NCBI GenBank assembly: GCA_028698695.1
Contig: JAQVWB010000074.1
Location: 1-8,829 of the forward strand
Length of the DNA: 8,829 bases
Origin: Syntrophomonadaceae bacterium
GTDB lineage: Bacteria > Bacillota > Syntrophomonadia > Syntrophomonadales > Syntrophomonadaceae
Direction of reading: 5' to 3'
This document shows positions 5,926 to 8,829 of the stretch, piece after piece. The translations under genes and the position numbers were made by a program. Under the pieces are notes generated by a model that saw only the letters and a program-made list of their open reading frames with translations, was not told the DNA's origin and did not search any database. Each line of letters opens with the position of its first letter. The first letter of the stretch is position 1.

Positions 5926-6333
5926 TTATTTTTGAGAATTAATCATATCAGCCAGGGTTTCCCTCTGCAGTTCTTCAAGCAGCGCTTCCTGAGCTTTCCC
6001 CAATATCCGGGACAAGGAGCAATTCGGTTTGTTGGGGCAATGATAATCAGGAGCCAGACATACATTAAGCGCCAGTGTTCCTTCGATAGCAGTTATTATA
6101 TCCAGTAATGTAATGTCCGTGGCCGGTTTAGCCAACCGGACACCTCCCCCCGTCCCCCGGTGAGTTGTCACCAGATGTGCCGGCACCAGCAATTGAATAG
6201 TTTTTTTCAAGAATTCATCAGGGATACCCTGTCGCTCTGAAATAAGTCGGGTAGAAACCGTTTCGCCCACTGGTGCAGCTGCCAGTTCCAGTAAAGTGCG
6301 AACCGCATATTCAGTTTGTCTTGTGATTTGCAT
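5926..6333 (-). CDS. Rrf2-family transcriptional regulator with three clustered cysteines
   Basis: This is a winged-helix DNA-binding regulator of about 135 residues. Numbering from an in-frame GTG at 6342, the N-terminus (MQITRQTEYAVRTLLELA) and RGTGGGVRLAKP wing are classic Rrf2/IscR/NsrR features. The cysteines are Cys95, Cys102 and Cys108 (VCLAPDYHCPNKPNC), the positions that ligate an Fe-S cluster in IscR, NsrR and RsrR. It therefore probably senses NO, redox state, iron or Fe-S status (family knowledge plus inference). The ATG at 6331-6333 is preferred, about 11 nt from GAGGGAA; the GTG nearly touches that site. The next genes on the same strand are the cupin, CGGC and ferredoxin genes, which are likely targets. 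A CoA-transferase gene is divergent from it. Confidence 0.93.
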   Translation of the reverse strand: MQITRQTEYAVRTLLELAAAPVGETVSTRLISERQGIPDEFLKKTIQLLVPAHLVTTHRGTGGGVRLAKPATDITLLDIITAIEGTLALNVCLAPDYHCPNKPNCSLSRILGKAQEALLEELQRETLADMINSQK

Positions 6334-6342
6334 AAATAGCAC

Positions 6343-6631
6343 TTCCCTCTTATAAACCCGCGCAGTTTATATTGGACTAATTTTATCCCATTTATCTTTT
6401 TAAGCATACCCTATACCGTAATAATTTATCAAGCCCTAAAATTTTTTTTGAGAGTTTAATATAAATCAAAACCCCAAACACTGAATGAAATTCATGGTGC
6501 CAGGATTAATTTTCAGAATATTTTATTAATTTGCAGGTATATTGTAAGGTCACAGCGTATTATTATGTAGAAGATATTGAAAGGAGGCGCGTACAGAAAT
6601 ATTTAAAGATTATTGTGTAGGGGGAGTATAA
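6343..6631. promoter_or_regulatory. Divergent intergenic region between Rrf2 and CoA-transferase genes
   Basis: These 289 bp contain no gene. They must hold the start signals for both divergent genes. On the minus side, TAAAAT (6385-6380) could be a -10 box for Rrf2, overlapped by the imperfect dyad GGACTAATTTTATCC (6374-6388), a possible autorepression site. On the plus side, TTGTAA (6542-6547) and TATGTA (6564-6569) with 16-nt spacing are a weak candidate promoter. A short dyad TGAAT-GAA-ATTCA lies at 6482-6494. None of these is strong, and I see no sigma-54 type element. Confidence 0.35.
6580..6587 (+). promoter_or_regulatory. Orphan Shine-Dalgarno (AAAGGAGG) in the CoA-transferase leader
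   Basis: AAAGGAGG is an ideal anti-SD complement, but no ATG, GTG or TTG follows at a usable distance. It is 44 nt upstream of the real start, which has its own site (GGGGGAG at 6620-6626, 5 nt before the ATG). It could be a ribosome standby site or the relic of a lost leader gene. Confidence 0.4.
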
Positions 6632-7954
6632 ATGAATAATCGTTGGCAGGAAATGTATAAAGAGAAATTACAATCTGCTGAGGAAGCGGCCCGGTTTTTT
6701 GAATCAGGTGATACTGTTGTGGCGCCGTTGTCCAATGGCCAGCCGCTGGCGCTCGTAAATGCAGTAGCCAAAAGGGCAAGAAATGATGAATTAATAGACC
6801 TTACTTATGTAAGCGGCGTTGACATACGCTGGTTTGATTTATATCATCCCGATCTGATTGGAAAAGTTTTAATTGATTCGGGTTTTGTTCATATCGCTAC
6901 GCGTCACGGCGTTGGCGAAGGTATGTTTACTTATACTCCATGTCGCCTGGGTGAAACAGTTGAAATGGTAAGTCAATGTCGCACCTGTCATGTGGTTGCC
7001 CTCGTAGTATCGCCAATGGACAAACACGGGTTTTTCTCTACTGGATGTAATGTTGACTGGGGATGGGAAACAGCCAAAATTGCTAACCCCCGCCATATTA
7101 TCGTGGAAGTAAACGAAAACATGCCCCGTACTTACGGGAGTAACCAACTGCATATTTCCGAGGTAAGTGCAGTTGTGGAAAACCATATCCCGCTGGTGGA
7201 AGTACCATCTATCCCTACCAATGACCGGGACGAAAAGATTGGCCGTTTTATTGCTGATATGATTGAGGATGGTTCATGTCTGCAGCTGGGTATCGGCGGT
7301 ATGCCCAATGCTATTGCCAACTTTTTATTGGATAAAAAAGATCTGGGAATTCATTCTGAAATGTTAACTGATTCCATGGTTGAATTATATAATGCTGGAG
7401 TAATAACCTGTCAAAAGAAAAACTTCATGCCCTATAAATGGATTGGCAGCTTTGCTATGGGCAGCAAAAAACTGTATGATTTTATCGACGAGAATCCCCT
7501 GGTGGAAATGCACTCCACGCGGTTTGTTAATGACCCATATATTATAGGTAAAAATGATAAATTAATTTCCGTTAACGCCACTATGGAAGTCGACTTAACC
7601 GGTCAGTGTGCCTCAGAATCAATTGGCACCATACAATATACCGGTACTGGTGGACAGCTGGATTTTGTTCAGGGTGCCTGGCGTTCCAAAGGCGGCAAAT
7701 CTTTCCTTACGCTATATTCCACCTACACCACCAAAGAAGGTGAAGTGAAATCCAAAATTGTTCCTTCACTTTCTCAGGGCATATTTACTACTGTATCCCG
7801 TACCGATGTGCAATATATTGTTACCGAATACGGGATAGCTTTTTTGAAAGGGCAGAATCTGCGCACTCGCGTTAAGGAACTGGTCAGTATAGCCCATCCG
7901 GATTTCCGCGATTGGCTCATGTACGAAGCCCGCAAACAAAACTTCATACCCTAA
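6632..7954 (+). CDS. Acetyl-CoA hydrolase/transferase-family CoA-transferase (4-hydroxybutyrate/butyrate type)
   Basis: This 440-residue cytoplasmic enzyme is full length for the family that includes 4-hydroxybutyrate CoA-transferase and butyryl-CoA:acetate CoA-transferase. These exchange CoA between an acyl-CoA and acetate or another acid through a glutamyl-CoA intermediate. The glycine-rich CoA-binding loop GIGGMPNA is at 220-227 and the probable catalytic Glu243 lies in GIHSEM. Family-typical C-terminal stretches include ESIGTIQYTGTGGQLDF (about 329-345) and VTEYGIAFLKG (about 397-407). The start ATG follows GGGGGAG by 5 nt. In a syntrophic or butyrate-forming clostridium this enzyme would activate or release butyrate or a similar acid; the true substrate cannot be read from sequence. 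It is transcribed away from the Rrf2 gene as a single gene, followed by a foldback element and a terminator. It is unrelated in sequence and mechanism to the family III enzyme at the left edge. Confidence 0.93.
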   Translation: MNNRWQEMYKEKLQSAEEAARFFESGDTVVAPLSNGQPLALVNAVAKRARNDELIDLTYVSGVDIRWFDLYHPDLIGKVLIDSGFVHIATRHGVGEGMFTYTPCRLGETVEMVSQCRTCHVVALVVSPMDKHGFFSTGCNVDWGWETAKIANPRHIIVEVNENMPRTYGSNQLHISEVSAVVENHIPLVEVPSIPTNDRDEKIGRFIADMIEDGSCLQLGIGGMPNAIANFLLDKKDLGIHSEMLTDSMVELYNAGVITCQKKNFMPYKWIGSFAMGSKKLYDFIDENPLVEMHSTRFVNDPYIIGKNDKLISVNATMEVDLTGQCASESIGTIQYTGTGGQLDFVQGAWRSKGGKSFLTLYSTYTTKEGEVKSKIVPSLSQGIFTTVSRTDVQYIVTEYGIAFLKGQNLRTRVKELVSIAHPDFRDWLMYEARKQNFIP

Positions 7955-7960
7955 ATCAAC

Positions 7961-8119
7961 TATATAATTGAGTATTTTGTATAATTAGGATTTTTGATAA
8001 ATCAAAAGATTTTTCATGAATGTCACCCTGAGGCAAAGCCGAAGGGTCTGAGACTCTTCGCTATCGCTCAGAGTGACAATATTGGAATTTTTGTATTATG
8101 CAAAACTCTCAATTAAATA
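7961..8119. mobile_element. 159-bp foldback (MITE-like) element with 25-bp imperfect terminal inverted repeats
   Basis: The left end, 7961-7985 (TATATAATTGAG...), and the reverse complement of the right end, 8095-8119 (TATTTAATTGAG...), match at 21 of 25 positions. They enclose an inner palindromic repeat at 8021-8078. The element lies between convergent genes and has no open frame, fitting a non-autonomous miniature element or a large RNA foldback. No target-site duplication is clear, so mobility is unproven. Confidence 0.45.
8021..8078. repeat. Extragenic palindromic repeat (TGTCACCCTGAG...CTCAGAGTGACA)
   Basis: The ends TGTCACCCTGAG (8021-8032) and CTCAGAGTGACA (8067-8078) are inverted repeats with one mismatch. 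The core GAAGGGTCTGAGACTCTTCG is partly palindromic. The pattern resembles the widespread bacterial intergenic repeat built on GTCATTCTGAGCGAAGCGAAG, so further copies elsewhere in the genome are expected. Confidence 0.6.
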
Positions 8120-8126
8120 CCGCATA

Positions 8127-8175
8127 AAAGCCTGCCGTTTTTCATTTCGGCAGGCTTTATAAATCTCTTTTTTAG
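8127..8175. terminator. Bidirectional rho-independent terminator between convergent genes
   Basis: AAAGCCTGCCG (8127-8137) pairs perfectly with CGGCAGGCTTT (8148-8158), an 11-bp stem with a 10-nt T-rich loop. On the plus strand CTTTAT and a T run (8168-8173) follow; on the minus strand the stem runs into TTTTATG. It can end both the CoA-transferase transcript and the aminotransferase transcript that stops at 8191. Confidence 0.8.
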
Positions 8176-8190
8176 CGGTAGATCTATGGA

Positions 8191-8829
8191 TTAACGTTTA
8201 GCAATCGCATGTATAGCTTTTATTGCCTGTAATATCTCTTCTTCGGTAGTAAAATAACCCGGACTGATACGGCAGGCACCCTGTTCAAGTGTACCAATCG
8301 TCTGATGAGCCAAAGGAGCACAGTGCAATCCGGAACGCGTTACTATCTCAAACTCTGAATCAAGTGCATAAGCAAGTTCGCCGCAATCCATATCAACAAT
8401 ATTAAAAGCTGCCACTGCCGTTTGTTGTTTTACATCTCCGGGACCGTACATGGTCAACCCCTTGATTTCCTTTAAACCATCTATCAAAACAGCGGTGATC
8501 TTTTGTTCCTGCTCGCAAATAGTCTGCTGACCCACCGCCTCAATAAAGTTCAACCCGGCTAATAACCCTGCTATACCCGGGGTATTAAGAGTACCGCTTT
8601 CCAACCGGTCCGGCATCAGCTCCGGTTGTTCCAGAGATTCTGATAAGGAACCGGTGCCGCCTTCTTTAAGCGGCGAAACCTTTAACCCGGGACGCAAATA
8701 AATACCTCCGGTTCCCTGAGGACCCATCAGACCTTTATGCCCGGTAAAAGCCAGAATATCTATGTTCTGGGCAACTACATCAATTTCCAATACTCCGGCA
8801 GTCTGAGCACTGTCAACCATAAATAATGC
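8191..8829 (-). CDS. Class V aminotransferase / cysteine desulfurase family protein, N-terminus cut by window edge
   Basis: The last 212 codons are visible and the frame is open at 8829. The family is about 380 residues, so the first ~170 are missing. The Met codon at 8818-8820 is internal, not a start, since ALF precedes it in frame and DSAQTAG is an internal motif. These PLP enzymes remove sulfur (or selenium) from cysteine (or selenocysteine), or act as aminotransferases. Numbered from that Met, visible marks are Asp3 and Gln6 (PLP contacts in DSAQTAG), the Schiff-base Lys29 in FTGHKGLMG, and the catalytic-loop Cys167 in RSGLHCAP, followed by the CRISPGYF substrate-binding Arg region. The HKGLMGPQGTGGIY and LHCAPLAH motifs fit the EF2568-type subgroup rather than IscS or SufS (recollection). 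It ends 33 nt from a shared terminator. Confidence 0.9.
   Translation of the reverse strand, partial: ALFMVDSAQTAGVLEIDVVAQNIDILAFTGHKGLMGPQGTGGIYLRPGLKVSPLKEGGTGSLSESLEQPELMPDRLESGTLNTPGIAGLLAGLNFIEAVGQQTICEQEQKITAVLIDGLKEIKGLTMYGPGDVKQQTAVAAFNIVDMDCGELAYALDSEFEIVTRSGLHCAPLAHQTIGTLEQGACRISPGYFTTEEEILQAIKAIHAIAKR

Noticed and set aside
4517..6342. Naming the cluster a hydroxylamine reductase (Hcp) nitrosative-stress operon
   Set aside because: Hcp genes are often linked to Rrf2 regulators in anaerobes, but no hcp gene is in the window, so the name is not supported.
6481..6540. Sigma-54 type promoter upstream of the CoA-transferase
   Set aside because: A TTTGCA is present near 6530, but no GG element lies at the required distance upstream.
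8818..8820. Start codon of the right-edge aminotransferase gene
   Set aside because: The frame is open upstream (ALF), and the Met sits in the internal DSAQTAG region, well inside the family's usual length.

Overview
The window looks like a chromosomal segment from an anaerobic, low-to-moderate GC Firmicute. A syntrophic, fatty-acid-metabolising clostridium of the Syntrophomonas type would fit. This placement is an inference from gene content: two unrelated CoA-transferases, an SDR reductase, an Rrf2/ferredoxin cluster and a cysteine-desulfurase-like aminotransferase. Strong AGGAGG-type ribosome binding sites agree with it. No rRNA, tRNA, phage gene, intact transposase or CRISPR array was found.

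Left part (1-3121, all minus strand): an SDR oxidoreductase, an S41 C-terminal-processing protease with signal peptide, PDZ domain and C-terminal peptidoglycan-binding domain, and a family III (CaiB/BaiF) CoA-transferase that runs off the left edge. The gaps are short and a TATAAT hexamer lies upstream of the SDR gene, so one transcript is plausible.

Middle left (3122-4140): a compact type II toxin-antitoxin module (Phd/YefM-like antitoxin, PIN toxin, 4-bp overlap). It has its own consensus-like promoter and a probable terminator. About 100 bp after the toxin stop there is an in-frame open stretch that may be a relic. From 4141 to 4516 there is no recognisable gene. This stretch holds a perfect 14-bp hairpin with a T-rich tail on the minus strand, and a strand-asymmetric tract of about 170 bp made of degenerate AAC-centred pentamers.

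Centre (4517-6342, minus strand): an Rrf2-type regulator with three clustered cysteines, then a small cupin, a two-domain PCP_red-CGGC protein and a short ferredoxin with one degenerate cluster motif and two extra CxxC pairs. This cysteine-rich set looks like a redox-, NO- or metal-responsive unit of unknown job and is the best candidate for an undescribed system here.

Right part (6343-8829): a 290-bp divergent regulatory region, a plus-strand acetyl-CoA hydrolase/transferase-family CoA-transferase (4-hydroxybutyrate/butyrate type), a 159-bp foldback element, a bidirectional terminator, and the C-terminal part of a minus-strand class V aminotransferase/cysteine desulfurase that runs off the right edge.
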